From positions 2,406,501 to 2,470,500 of the forward strand of contig JAVTLE010000005.1 in the NCBI GenBank assembly GCA_033439295.1: a stretch of DNA of 64,000 bases, in the 5' to 3' direction. Source of the stretch: Deuterostichococcus epilithicus. Lineage: Eukaryota; Chlorophyta; Trebouxiophyceae; Prasiolales; Stichococcaceae. The notes under the pieces are model-generated. The model did no database searches and was not told where the DNA came from. It was given only the letters and a program-made list of their open reading frames with translations. Below, piece after piece: positions 1 to 11,981 of the stretch (its first letter is position 1; each line of letters starts with the position of its first letter). A program made the translations under genes and the position numbers.

Positions 1-2369
1 GCTGTCCTCGATGTGCTGCGTCCGTCAGCGCTGTCTATATTCCCGCATTGCAGTGTCCTCCATGAACCACATTCGTGCTCATTCGACTGGAATGCATGTC
101 TGTGCATTTCCGACGCCTTCAGTCTTCTGCTGCGCAGATAGCACGCCACAAGGCGCTGTCGCCGCAGGAGATCCAGGCCATCGCTTCCTACTTGTCGGAT
201 TCTGTTGCGGAGTTTGCCGGCCTGGGGTCCTCTGACGTCGCACTCAAGGTGCGCACCTGACGTGCAAGCGGCCTGTCGGAAATCTGAGCAACCACTTCCC
301 GCTGTGACTCGGCCCCAGTCATAGAGCTTGGTTCTATGACTCTATGCTTCTGCTGCCGCATCATGTCTGCACTTGCTGGAGCCCAGAATCAAGGGTCCTG
401 CTGTCAAGTGGAGCCTGTGGAGGCTCCGAGCGAGATGCCTGCCGGTGCAGGGTCTGATCCGTCACTCCGAGGTGCTGGAGCGGGACGCACCGCCCTCTGG
501 CAATGCGTCGGAGGCCCTGCAGCGCGTCCTGTCTCGCTCCGTGTCCGTCGGCGAGGTGCGAATGTCGACGTCGTCTGACACCCATTGCCACAAATTCTCC
601 AGACGCGTGCCTGCAAGGTTCGCAGGGTGTTCCAGTGTGCAGCTGAAGGGCTGGAGTCTGGCAGCGCTGGAGTCTGCAGCTGCGAGTGCTCCTGAAGGCA
701 AACCCTTGGGTTGCGCGCAGGTGGCCGGGCACGCCTTTGCGGAGCTTGCGGCTGCGGACTCAGAGCTGGTGCTGTACAGGTGAGCGGTCCGATCAAAGGC
801 CATCGAAGGTCCTGCACACATGTCTGTTGTCGGGAAGTCACCTCCTGGTTCTCATTCAGGAACCTCGAAGAATGATGCAATGCTGAACGTGCTCCCTCAA
901 CTGTTCACAGGCGGGGCATGCCGTCCGCCAGCTTCACGGTCATTCTGCAGGGCCGCGTGCTCATACACACAGGCAAGTCGTCTCGAATCCCCGCCCAAAA
1001 CCTCCTCCGTCGCCGCATCCTTGAAGCGGGCTTTGGCGCCGAGCTGGGGGCCGCATGTTGGACGGTGCATCAAACCGTGCAGTCTGCGACCCGGCGACCT
1101 TGCGCACCTCGGAACAGGGCAACGATGGCAGCTTCAGTGACGATAGAGGTCGGCTGGAGTTGCAAACCCTCCCTGTAGGGGTTGAAAAGACCAGCATCCC
1201 TTCCAACCCACACCGTGCCTGACCGCACAGGAGCCGAGGACTTTGAGCTGGAGCTGGGACCCTGGTCTGTGCTGGGCCAGCGGGCGCTGTGCAGCGAGCA
1301 CTTCGAGCCCGACTTTGACGCTGTTGCGCTACCGCCGTGCCGCCTGCTGCGCATCCCGGGATCGGCGTACTCGGCGGCGCTCACAGCGGTTCGGCCGACG
1401 TCCCAGCTCAGCCTGCCTGCGGTGAGCTTGTCTCGCGGCGGCTGTGCGTGTCGGTCTGCTGCTGTCTCAGGCGGCGCTGTTCTTGTGCTTGGGGGCACTT
1501 CGGATCGAGGTTTACGGATTGGCTCAGCCACGTGCTCCAGCCTGGCTCAACGCGACTGGGACTATTGTCGCTTTGATTTAGTATTCTACTACAATGGCAA
1601 TGTGACAAGGTCCCGCCTAGCTTGCACAAGCCACCTCCTATGCGTGTGCAGGCCGCGAAGCGGATACGCGGCGGGCTGTCGGAGAGCGTTGAGACCCCGA
1701 CAGCTGGCCAGTACATCTCCGCGCAGGTGAGCGTTTGCAGCTGGGTACCCGGCCAACGCTGCAGGGTCTGCCGTCCAATCGACAATCAATTGCGACTGCC
1801 TGGCTTCATCACGAGCTTGCCAAGTTATGCACGGGTTCTGCTCTGAACCAGATTCTGGTGGACAGGGCACCATCCGCGCGCAACACCCGGCGGCGCGCCG
1901 CCCCGCAATTCCGCCCACCTGGCGCCCCTCCTTCTCTGCCGGGTGGGTTCCCATCAGAGGACTGCTGCTGCAGCGAGCATCAAACGACTCGACACGCTCC
2001 TGCTTGGCTGTCGGTTCTTGCAGCTGGTGGTGCTGAGGTGTGACGGCAGGGTTCTCTCTTGATACCTCGTCGTGCCGTGAGGACATCGGTGCATACATTC
2101 TGACAGCCGCGTGAGGACGGCCGCAACTGTGCCTGCTCCTGTTTGAGAACCCCGTCGCATGCGCCTGCAGGGCCGCGCTCGCAGAGGGCGTTTGCGGGCC
2201 GCCTGCAAATAGCGTGGCCAATGGCGGCATGATGGCGCGCAGCCACTCCGCAGCGGCGGGGTCAACCCTGGCCATGCCGCAAGACCTGAACGCGCGCCGC
2301 GTTGGGCAGGGCGGAGACGGCGAGGGCGACGACAAGCCGCTGCTCGAGATCAGCTCTGATGCAGCATGA
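1..2369 (+). CDS. CNNM-type metal transport mediator, C-terminal part (5'-truncated at window edge)
   Basis: C-terminal half of a CNNM/ACDP-family Mg2+ transport mediator, a membrane protein with DUF21, CBS-pair and cyclic-nucleotide-binding-like (CNBH) domains. Only the segment after the CBS pair and the CNBH domain lie in the window. In-phase exons: about 85-248 (LSPQEIQAIASYLSDSVAEF), 451-555, 721-779, 911-972, 1231-1421 and 1652-1726, with a last exon from about 2171 to the stop at 2367-2369. The CNBH core reads RRGMPSASFTVILQGRVLIH, then ELGPWSVLGQRAL and PDFDAVALPPCRLLRI, the usual CNNM order. The intron after 972 has a GC donor (GCAAGT). The exon(s) joining 1726 to about 2171 were not resolved because the phases do not match directly. 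The tail is disordered. The family call rests on the CNBH pattern; the DUF21 region lies outside the window and cannot be checked. Confidence 0.72.
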
Positions 2370-2983
2370 GCAGCAGCATGGGCGCGCTTTTGGAGCGCGT
2401 CAGGATAGGGACATCAGGGACAACGCCTTCAAGCGTGTGGCGCCATAGCTGGGGCATCGCAAATTTTGCATCTACATTCGGAACACCGAGGCGACGTTTG
2501 CACGCGACTCGCCAGCTACAAAAAGAGCAGCAGCATTTGTTCAGAGCCTGAGAAGGCCGCCTTGCGCGCGGGCCGAAGACGGGCACCGGGCAGCGAGGTG
2601 TTGAAGTGAAGCGCTGGGCCTTCTTGTCCTTGTTAGATCAGAGTGTGTGGGCTACTTTCCTCAACATAGAAGTTCACTAGTTAACTGCAGCCAGGGCCCT
2701 CGAACATGATTGTGGCAGCAGGGCTGCAGACAGGAGGCACAGCACCTGCCACGCCGTTAGGGTTTATCGGACAGCGGTGCACCTGGTGTGTCTATCCTGC
2801 AGAGGAAGCAGGCGATCCGCACCTTACCGCACCTGTCCTCCTGCCTACGCTTTCGGTGACACATTTGCTGCAGCATCGAGTGCACGCCCACAGTGCCGAG
2901 GCCAGAAACTCGACAAGCAAATTCAGCCGATGTCTGCGACACCTCACAGCTCAGTCTGAAGAGGAACTACACAGAAAGCAGCC
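2370..2983. other. Intergenic: CNNM 3' region and PPR 5' region
   Basis: The 614 bp between two same-strand genes. I see no convincing exon; the short ORFs here lack family resemblance and splice logic. It presumably holds the CNNM 3' UTR and the promoter and 5' UTR of the PPR gene. No clear repeat was noticed. Confidence 0.5.
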
Positions 2984-5900
2984 ATGGCTCCCTTTCAGCA
3001 CCTGCTGCCTAGCCCGGAGCACGCCATGGCGGTCGGGGCGGGCGCCATGCTGCTGGCACAGCAGCGGCAGTGGCAGCAGCAGCAGCCGCACCCGCAGCAG
3101 CGGCCGGCGTATGCGCAGGTGCAGCAGCGGCAGCGGTACGGACTGCAGGCGATGCTGCAGCAGCAGCAGCTGGGGTTGTCGCAGCAGCAGCTTCCAGCCT
3201 TCCCGAACGGATTCCTCGCGTATGCCGGCCACGTGCCCAGCTATCTCCAGGTGCGTCGGACATACTCTCGGCCGGATCAACACGGGGCCCGCCCCCGCCA
3301 GTCCTCAACCGCAGCGCTCCGCCCGCACACCCGCACAATCCGACCAAAACCAAGCCTTTCCATTCGCCAACCGCTTCCCGGTCAGCCGACGGCGCGGCGT
3401 TGGAAACTTCAAGTGGACGTGCAACATACCAGTGCCCCGTTGTCGGGTTCACTCCGCGCCCGTCGCTGATCGTGGGGTCCGCTGCGTCCGCGTGTCAGTC
3501 ATCATGCGTGTGATCTTTGACGCCGATGGGCAGCTCAGCTGGCCCCGGTCGGATGCACAGCAGCGCAAGCTTGGGCATCCTTCGCATGGGTCCGTCAGCA
3601 AGCCCATCAAGTGCCCGCCGCTCCCTCAGCAGACTTCAGACATGGCTAGCTCAGCCGACAGCGATCAGACGGCGATGCGGGTGGCATCCGCGGTGCTGTC
3701 TTCGGACAGCGACAGCGTCGCGTCCTCGCCCAAGTCGAGCAAGTCGAGCAAGTCGTCCCGCGAGGTGTGCGTCGGCCGGACACGTGCCCGGCCCGCGCAG
3801 TACAGCCTGCAGCGCAAAGGCAGCATTCTTAAACCTTTTACCCTCGGCTGCACCGCGTTGGCCTCTGCCGATCCGGCCTCCGGCCGGAAGTCGCTGCCTT
3901 TCACACAGTGCTCGGCGGCGCCCGCCAGCAGTGGCGGGGCCGGGGTCTTCTGCAGGACACCGGGCGCTGCACATTCTTCCCCCTACAAAAAACCATCAAG
4001 GTTCTTTAGTCCGGCGGGCCAGCTTTCCGATGCTTGCAAACTTTCAGGCATGTTTATTGACATGCCCCTTCTCCTGCTCCTGTGCAGGCGTCGGAGCTGC
4101 CGCAGGGTCTGCCGGCGCCGTTATACCGGCTGTTGGACCCGCAGGCGCCCGTGGAGCTGCCGCCGTGCGGCGCGGCCGGCTCGCTGGCGCCGCTGGACAA
4201 CCGGGAGCTGGACAAGCTGGTCGCGGGGCTCGGCCGCTCCAAAGCCACCTGGCGCCGCGCGCTCATGCTACACCAATGGCTGCAGGTGGGCTCTGCTTTG
4301 ACGGGTCGACAGTGGTTGGATGAGTTGGCAGTGTCTGTCGTCGGCCCCGAACCTGTGTCGGCCTCCAAGCTTCTTATCAAACGGTGGCCTGATCTACTGC
4401 AGCTGCTCCATTGTCAGGATCCTGTGCATCGCCATCGTTGTTCACTCCACGACAGCATGTGCCCGACACCGCCGTGCACCTGGTTGATAGATTGCCTCGC
4501 ACTTCATTGCTCCTATGAGTCTTTGAGATGGTGCGAAATGGTGCGCAGATGTGTGGGCATGCGCCGGACGCCCGGCTGGCGACGACGCTCATCCGCGTGT
4601 GCAGTCAGCATGGGCAGGCGCTGACCGCGCTGAGTCTGTATGACTGGATGCGCGCCGGCAAGGCCGCCGGCGGCGGCGCGCTGACACCCACCGTCTTCAC
4701 CTACACCGCTGCGATGCGCGCCGCGCTCGCCGGCAACCTGCTGCCCCGCGCCTTTCAGGCAAGTCCTCAGTCTGCCTGTGGTTGCGGCGTGACGTCGACA
4801 GTCTGACAGTCCTCCGCTGTCGAGCACACCCCTGCTGCCAGATATCCCTGGTTGCCTGGCAGGCACCCTGCTCTGAGCTCGCTGGCTGCCCGAGGCTGGT
4901 GACACAGCTCGTGTGCCCACAGTCGCGCCCGCGTCCGTGTCTCAACCCTCTCAACAGACACCTCAACCCCTTCTCTCAGTACGCCATGTCTGGCCGCGCA
5001 GGTGTGGGACGACGCTGTGCTGGACGGCTGCGACCCGGACTGCCGCATGGCGACGACGCTGATCGAAGTGTGCGCCCGCGCCGGCAGCACCGAGCGCGCC
5101 CTCGCGACCTACGACGCCATGTGCGCAGCGCCGCCCGGCAGCCGCATGGCGCCCTCGGTGCATGCGTACACCGCGGCGATGCGCGCGGCGGCGGAGGGCG
5201 GCCGCTGGCAGCGCGCGCTGGACATCTGGGACGACATGGCCCGCGCCGGTTGCCGCCCCACCGGTGCGCCCCTGCCCAGATGCGCCTTGATGAGCCTCTG
5301 TGTGGCTCGTTCTGGCGGCGGCAGACTGGCAGCGTGGAACGAGCTGTAGTTCTGGCCATGGCTCCTGGCCCTGACTGGAGGCTGAACGTGGATCTTGCGA
5401 TCGGAGTCGCCTCCCAGCCTCCTGTCGAATGCTTTGCACCGCTGCAGCCTCCGACGCTGCCACTGCCGTCTCGATGCAGGCCACGCCTTCGCGGCGGTGA
5501 TCAGCGCCTGTGCTGCGGGCGGCGACTGGCGCCGCGGCGCCGCGCTTTTCGACGAGATGCGTGGCCGCTGGGGCATCAAGCCCGACGTTGTGTCCTGCAC
5601 CGCCCTCGTCACCGCCTTCGGCACCGACGGCCAGTGGTCGCGCGCGCAGCAGGTGCGACTGACCTCGTTTCCCTCCCTGGTATGCCTCAGGACACTCCAA
5701 GCTTCCATCTCGGAACGCTGTCCAGATGTGCAAGATGCTGTCCATGCCAGCTCTCACAGAATCTGTTCTCGAGCTTTCCGCATCACCCACTGCGCGCTGC
5801 CCGCACACAGGTGGTGGACTGGATGCATGGCGCGGGCATCCGCCCGAACGTGCGCACGTACACGGCGCTGGTGGGCGCCCTGGGCCGCGGGGGCCAGTGG

Positions 5901-8232
5901 ACGCGCGCGCAGCGGCTGCTGCGGGACATGCGCCGGGGGCAGCCCTGGGGCGGCACCGAGCCCAACGCCTACACCTACTCCGCGCTGCTCAAGACCATGG
6001 GCGAGCAGGTGTGTGCTCAGGTGTCCTCTTGGGATGAACTGTGACATTCTGCACTTCATTCACTGCAACTTCAGGTGAGCAACAAGTGGTCCAGCTGAGG
6101 TGTGCAGCTCGTATGAGCCATGCCCCTTTGCTTCAGCTGCAGTCATGTTGGGCTCGCCCTACAGGTATCCTTGGTGGTACCTACTGTGCGCACTGGTTAC
6201 AAAGGTTGCTGCAAGCCTCCGTATCCAGCAGCTGTCTGACGACTGCTGGCATTTGCTGCAGGGCAAGTGGCAGCTGGCAGAGTCTGTGTTCGAGGAGCTG
6301 GAGTCAGAGGCGCTGGGGCGAAACCTCAGCTCACCTGCCGCCTGCGAGGCCGCCGAGCTGGCGACGCCACTGCCGGCCGCCGCTTGCGCCGGTGCTTGCA
6401 ATCCCTGGTCTGCTGCAGAGCTGTGCGGCGCGCTGCCGGCGCTGCCGCCCAGCCTCGCGGGCGGCGCGGGCTCGGTGGCGGCCTCGTCGGCCGACGTCGG
6501 CGCCTGGTTTGGCGGCGGCGCGGCGAGCAACAGCGACGAGAGCTGCGACACATTGGGCATGGCGGTGTCGCCCCGGAGCGGCGCCTTCAACCCGCTGGAG
6601 GCTTACGGGCTGCTGCCCACCACCCTTGCCGAGCAGGTTTGCTTTCTGGCACGCCGTGCATCGTGCCATGTTGCCCGCTTGAGAATGCGTGTTTCGGAGC
6701 TGCTCCCTCAGCTGCCATGGACAGTAGTCTGCTGCCGTCTTTGGATTCTGGAAATCTGCAGTGCAGACAGCGTCCTGCTGAAGTCGCCAAGTACAAATAG
6801 CCTTGTGAGGCGACTCCTGCTGCCTATTGACCGCAGCGATGCTGCTGTTCTGCAGGTTCTGGACCTCCCGGCGGAGCGGCAAGCGCTCGCGGACTCGCTG
6901 CCCGACGACCTGCCGGGGCAGAGCAACTGCGGCGCCGCCGACGCCTGCTTCGCCTCCTTCCCGAAGCCCGCGCCGCCGTCTGCAGCACCGCCCGCCGCCA
7001 GTAACATCGTGGCGGGTGCGCAGTGGCTGCGGCAGGCGGGCGGCGACGCCGCCGCCGGCGCGCCGGCCGCGGCGGACGCGCNGCGGCAGCAGGGCGGCAG
7101 CGGCGGCAAGTCAGCTGGGCGGCAGGGGCGCAGCCCGCTGAACGAGGTGGTCGTGGGCGCCATGATGGCTGCCTACGAGCACGCCGGCCAAGTCGACAAG
7201 GTGAGGACGCTTGACGCCGGGCCAGCTGCTCATCCTGTTGAGCAACCAACGGCTGCCTCACTGCAGGCGTGCCGTTGCTTCGACAGAGCTCTGTGCGTCC
7301 TGCTTTCCTGCACAGTGCAGCGCCGCACCGGTCGCGATGGCAACTGGCTGCAGCTCCATGCCATGCGCACTACTGACATGTGTGCCTTCTGTCGTGCAGT
7401 GCGTCGGCATGCTCGAGCGCGCGCGTCGCGTGGGCATCGCTCCCAATGCCATCATGGTCAACACCGCCATGTCCGCGCTCGGCAAGGCCGGCCGCCCCGA
7501 CGACGCCGCGGTGCTGTTCGCGCAGCACCCGGCGCCGGACGCTGTCTCGCACGAGACCCTGGTGGCTGCCTATGGCCTCGCCGGCGCCGCCGCCGCCGCG
7601 GAGGCATCCTTCGCTGCCATGCAGGCTGCCGGCCACACGCCGAGCGACTACTCGTACACTGCGCTGGTGAGGCCCCTGCGCCGTGCTCCTCCGTGGCTCC
7701 ATCCCTGCACACGACTTCGTCATCATTACATGCTGTCATGGGTCCTGTCATCGACCCGTGAAGTGGTGGAGGCGCAGCGGCTGCACGTGCACGGGGCATC
7801 AGCTTCTCACCATGTCGCTGTCGCCGTTGCCCTGCAGAGCACGGCAAAGGACTCAACCCAATCGTTTGCGCCTCCTGGCCCCATGCACCCTCCCCTGCAC
7901 CCCAGGTGTCGGCGCACAGCCTGTCGGGCGACTGGCGCGCGGCGCTGGACGTGCGCCGCCGCATGCTGGCCGCCGGCGCCGCCCCCTCCGTGCACGTCTA
8001 CAATGCGNTCATCGCCGCTGCGGAGCGCGCCGGCCAGTTCGACGCCGGCCTGGCGCTGCACGCCGCGATGGCCGCGGACGGCGTGCGCGCCGACAGCATG
8101 ACGCAGCACCTGCTGTCGGGGCTCGGCCGCGCCGGCGCGGCCTACGTCGGCGGGCAGCAGGCCGCGGTGACCGCGCTGACCGCCGCGGTCGCCGCCGCCG
8201 GCAGCGTGCTCATACACAGCGGCGCCTTCTGA
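2984..8232 (+). CDS. Pentatricopeptide repeat (PPR) protein, 917 aa, 11 exons
   Basis: P-type PPR protein, a helical-repeat RNA-binding protein; in algae most act on organelle transcripts. Exons: 2984-3250, 3633-3764, 4088-4285, 4549-4758, 5002-5263, 5480-5652, 5811-6008, 6262-6636, 6856-7200, 7400-7666 and 7906-8232; all phases agree. The N-terminus is Gln-rich with an added Ser-rich exon, so any transit peptide is not obvious. PPR units are clear in exons 4-7 (for example PSVHAYTAAMRAAAEGGRW, PDVVSCTALVTAFGTDGQW, PNVRTYTALVGALGRGGQW, PNAYTYSALLKTMGEQ). After about 200 disordered Ala/Ser/Gly-rich residues in exons 8-9 they resume as NEVVVGAMMAAYEHAGQVDK and NTAMSALGKAGRPDDAAVLF. Intron 4 uses a GC donor (GCAAGT). 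Two undetermined bases fall in coding sequence (7082, 8008). The target RNA cannot be inferred. An MRL1-like role is possible but unsupported. Confidence 0.9.
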
Positions 8233-8797
8233 TGCCGGTAACTGCTGGCGGTTGCAGCCTGGCTGTCATACGAGTGCTCGGACCACCCTGCGGGAGTGGT
8301 CTCTGGCATGTCAAGACAAACGAGCTACACCTGGGCCGGCGCCAGGCGCAGATTTGCCATGCCGGCTGTCCTTTGGGAATGAGCACAACCCTCCGAAACC
8401 ATCCGTATGCACAATTGCGGCGCAAGAACCAAGACAGGAGGTGGAACTTCAGGGGATCTGTGATGTTGTATTGGTGCTTTCGGTTTCGATGGCGAAGTTG
8501 GTCGGGCTGATGTGGTGCGGGCTCCACCAAACCTTTTCGTTGCCTTTCTGATGGTCTAGAGTACGCGAGTTGACAGGTGCACAGGCATGACATGTGGCTA
8601 CGTTGGTTTAGCTTTGGGTTCCTAGGTCCTGGGTGCTGGCAGCCGAAGTATGCTCGTCGGGTTCGGTATGCCTCTTCTAGGTCTCAAGGTATCTGGAAGT
8701 GAAGAGTATGTCCTGATCTGCCAGCCTGCCTCGCGCCCAAAGTCGATCAACCCAAACCACAAATTCTTGGACGTTGGTGCGGGAGGACCCGCGCTAC
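8233..8797. other. Convergent intergenic: PPR and LSm11-like 3' regions
   Basis: The 565 bp lie between the stop codons of two convergent genes and should hold both 3' UTRs. No gene, repeat or structured element was recognised. Confidence 0.5.
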
Positions 8798-11381
8798 CTA
8801 CTTCACTTCTGGGCCTGACTGTGGCGAGGCCTCGCCAGCGCTGGCCATTGAGCTCACCAGCACAACATTGTCGCCGCGTACAAACACCTGCTTCAGGGTG
8901 CGCTGCCGAACCTCCTGCTTTCGGCCCCACCGCACACGCTCACGGCTGGCGCCGCCCTCCTCCGCATCTGTGCCTGCTGTGGCTGAGCCGGCATCGTTGG
9001 AGGAGGGTTCGCCATCCGCATTGCCGGACGCCGCCGGCGCTGAAGCCGAGCCGGGCGCCGCAACCGCAGCGCCGCCAGCGGCTTCTGCTGCTGCCGCCGC
9101 GCCGCCGGGCGGCGCAGGCAGGCGATCCGGCAGCGTACGGCACACCCGCAGAAGCACCGTGTATGTCTCCTGTGCGTCCCGCAGGATAAGGTTCATGTGC
9201 TTGTCGAAGCCTGCCAGCGTGCCTGCCGGGCAAACAGAACCAGGGGCTCAGTGCGGTAAGTGATCAGCACTTCGGCGCATTTACAACAGTCAGAGCACCT
9301 CAGGCTCTCGCTGCACGACGAGGGAGGCAGGTTCCCAGGTTCCGCTGACAAATCGGCGCAGCTGAGCTGCGCAAAGCTGCAAAGGCGCAGCGTCCAGAGA
9401 CAGGTGACAAGAAGAGCGCAAGCCTTGGACACGACAGCTTGACGGTGGCACTTCCGCCATGGCGACTCCGAGCAAGGCTGTGATGCGTGTGGGCAACCCT
9501 CCAGCACATTGACAGCGTGCAACCCTCAGCAAACCCCACCGGTGGCGACTCCGCGGACGCCGCGGGCGTGCCGCGTCACCACCCGCACAGCGCCCCTCTC
9601 CTCGTACGCCTGCCTGAGCAGCATCAGCGGCCCCTGCTGCACGCCCGCCGCGACGGCGTCCAGCGGCTGCTCCCTGGCGGCAGCCTTGGCCGCCGCCGCG
9701 GCAGCATTGGCAACGCGTCCCTCCTGCTCCCGCCTGAGCAGCTGTGACTTCTGCGCCCGAGACCATGCGCACGGGAGTGAGGCGTGGCGGTCCGAGCTGT
9801 GGGCCGCACGATCACACGAGACGATGTCACCAAGGGTGCACAGCTGCGTGAAGCTGTGAGCGGCCGCTGGGTTGCATTGCGTTGCATGGTGGCTGCGCCA
9901 TGCTGCTTCTGCGGCGCGTGGCTGGGCCGCAGCGCTGTGGCAGGCTCAGCGCCCAGTGCGTAAAGCTGATGCCTGAGCCGTGGCGAGAGGCTCACCGAAA
10001 TGGCGTTGGGGTCTTTGCACGGCAGCCAGCTGGGGTCCTCAGGCGGCAGCAGGGTGCGGCACTGGAGCACGTAATTCAGCGGCAGCGCCTTTGGGTTCGG
10101 CGGCTGCAGCCTGGCGAGGTCGGAAAGAATGCACCCTCATAATGGCGGGCCGGAAAGCCATCACCATTGCAGCACAACGCAGCATCAGATGTAGCGTCAG
10201 CTGAGTGGCATACGTGGGAGAGAGCCGCGTGATCGAAATGAACACAGCCAGCCAGCCCTAGATTCACATGCCGCCACCCATCGGCGCCTGAGGGCAAGAC
10301 ACTCACCCTGGCGTGTACAGTGCACGGAGCGGCTCAAACTGCGTCGAAAAGAAGTCCAGGCCCGTATCATACTGCTGCTGCTGTGGCGGCGGCGGCGGCG
10401 GCGGCGGCGGCATCTCGGCAGATACGGCCGCCACCGAGGGGCGGGCGGCGCTGTCAGGCCTGTCGCCAGGCAGGTCCACGTGGGCTGCCCTGCTGCGGCT
10501 GCTGCCGCCGTCACCGCTGACATGAGGCTGGCGCGGGCTAATGCGCCGCTGGCTGCCGGGCGCTGGCGACCTGCTGCTGCGCCGGCGGCCATGGGCCTCC
10601 TGCTCTTGCGATTTCCTGCGCCGCTGCCCCAAGGGCTCCGGCGACCTGCTGTCGCGACGGCGGCGAAGGTCTGGCGACGTGCTCAGCCGCCTGCGACTGC
10701 CATAGAGCCTGCCCCCGTCACGCACTGCCGTGAATTCATCTGCTGACCTCCCCGAGCGTCTGGGCTCCGCCTTGGGCACTGGCGACCTGCTGGGTCTCTG
10801 CGTGCTGCCAGAAGTTCTGTGGCTGTTCCGCCGCTTGCGCTCTGGGGCAGACCCCGTACCTGTCCGGCCGCTGCCCTCATGCGGGCCACTGTCACGCCGC
10901 CGGTGCTCTGAGCGGTGCTGCGGCGCTGCCTCGGGGCGGCCGGCCAGCGCGGCTTTTGAGGACGGCGCCCGCTGCCCAAGAGCGTCCAATGGCCGCCTGT
11001 CCTCTCCCGTGCTTGCACTGCCGCGGGGCCGCTGCGGCTGTGCGGACGCAGCGGCCGCAGCTGCACCTCCATGCCGCGCCGGCAATGGCGGGCGTTGCGG
11101 GCCTGTGCAGCAACAGGAACATGTCAACAGCATCGCAGCTGCTTTGCCAACATTTCCTCACAAGCAGCCTTAGCTTCGCGACCGTCCTCTGCGGACGCTT
11201 CTGCGTTCGCACCTGTCACAGACTGTTGCGCATCCTGCCTAGCCGCATCTGGCAACGAGCTGTGCCGTCCAATGTCAGCAAACCACCGCCGACCAGCGGG
11301 AAGTGTCATGGGCGGTGGCGACGGCGACGGAGTGCCCTGGAGTTCCAGAGACAGTTGGCTGAACTCGTCGTTGCCGTCCAT
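8798..11381 (-). CDS. LSM11: LSm11-like Sm-fold protein with SR/Pro-rich N-terminus
   Basis: Sm-fold protein resembling LSm11, the U7 snRNP subunit that in animals helps process 3' ends of replication-dependent histone mRNAs. Resolved minus-strand exons: up to 10307, 10110-9996, 9750-9540 and 9222-8798, all in phase. The N-terminus (ATG at 11381, MDGNDEFSQLSLELQGTPSP) leads into an Arg/Ser-rich stretch and a poly-Pro/poly-Gln tract, but the intron near 11.12-11.2 kb joining these is unresolved. Then come the LSm11-style motif FEPLRALYTPGLQPPNPKAL, the Sm1 motif GVRGVATGTLAGFDKHMNLI and RDAQETYTVLL, a long Ala-rich insert, and the Sm2 motif QVFVRGDNVVLVS. The split Sm fold with a long loop and the upstream LYxPG segment are LSm11 hallmarks. 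The alternative is another divergent Sm-like protein. It is divergent from NUP43 and convergent with the PPR gene. Confidence 0.72.
10383..10411. repeat. (GCG)n microsatellite encoding poly-Pro in the LSm11-like protein
   Basis: A run of about nine GGC/GCG triplets on the plus strand reads as consecutive Pro codons on the minus strand, followed by a short poly-Gln run. It sits just before the conserved FEPLRALYTPG motif. Confidence 0.8.
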
Positions 11382-11981
11382 GTCGGAAAGTGGTCAAGGG
11401 CGTCGCCCCGGCGCACGCAGCGCCGCGCTGCCTCAGGTACACTGCACACGATACGTGTCACAACGTTTGTATCGATCAGATGAGGCTTCTGTCGGCAAAG
11501 ATGATAACGGTCGACACGTCTTGCTTATTTGCTTTTGGTATGTTGCGATCGTGCAGAGTGCTCTTGCTGACAAATGCTACTGTTTGCCACCTACGCTATC
11601 TTGAGCCCCAATTATAATCATCAGGTGCCAATCATGTGAATGGATGTTGCATTTATGCAACATCCTGAGTTTCCTGCATGCTGGCTTCATGCAGGAGCTT
11701 GCGTCGGATCTCCTTTTCCCCCGGCGAACCATTGCGATCCCTGTTGCGATCATTGGCCGGCATGGTTCAGAGACAATCTTCGGTTTTACAGTCGCATCCG
11801 TGAAGTCGCTGTACCACCTTGCATCACTGCCAAATTGTGCTTGTGATCCTATTGACATCACCTTCGAACACCGTCCGCCTGTTCACAAGCGAAAGCTTCA
11901 GTCAACTTGAGCTTGAATCACTCGATATTTTCATGGATGTGGTGCATCTGTCTCGCCACTTCCTGCGTCTGCAGGCCAGCC
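11382..11981. promoter_or_regulatory. Divergent intergenic between LSm11-like gene and NUP43
   Basis: About 600 bp separate the proposed start codons of two divergently transcribed genes, so the interval must contain both 5' UTRs and probably a shared promoter. It is less GC-rich than flanking exons. Short ORFs around 11.64-11.9 kb lack splice logic or family resemblance and were not called. Both boundaries depend on tentative first exons. Confidence 0.5.

Noticed and set aside
2706-4301. A 531-codon plus-strand ORF running through the first PPR exons
   Set aside because: It reads out of frame through the Gln-rich exon and introns. The spliced PPR model explains the region, with only exon 2 in this frame.
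2984-8232. Naming the PPR gene MRL1
   Set aside because: The protein is a P-type PPR of suitable size, but I could not match gene-specific motifs, and many algal PPR proteins look alike.
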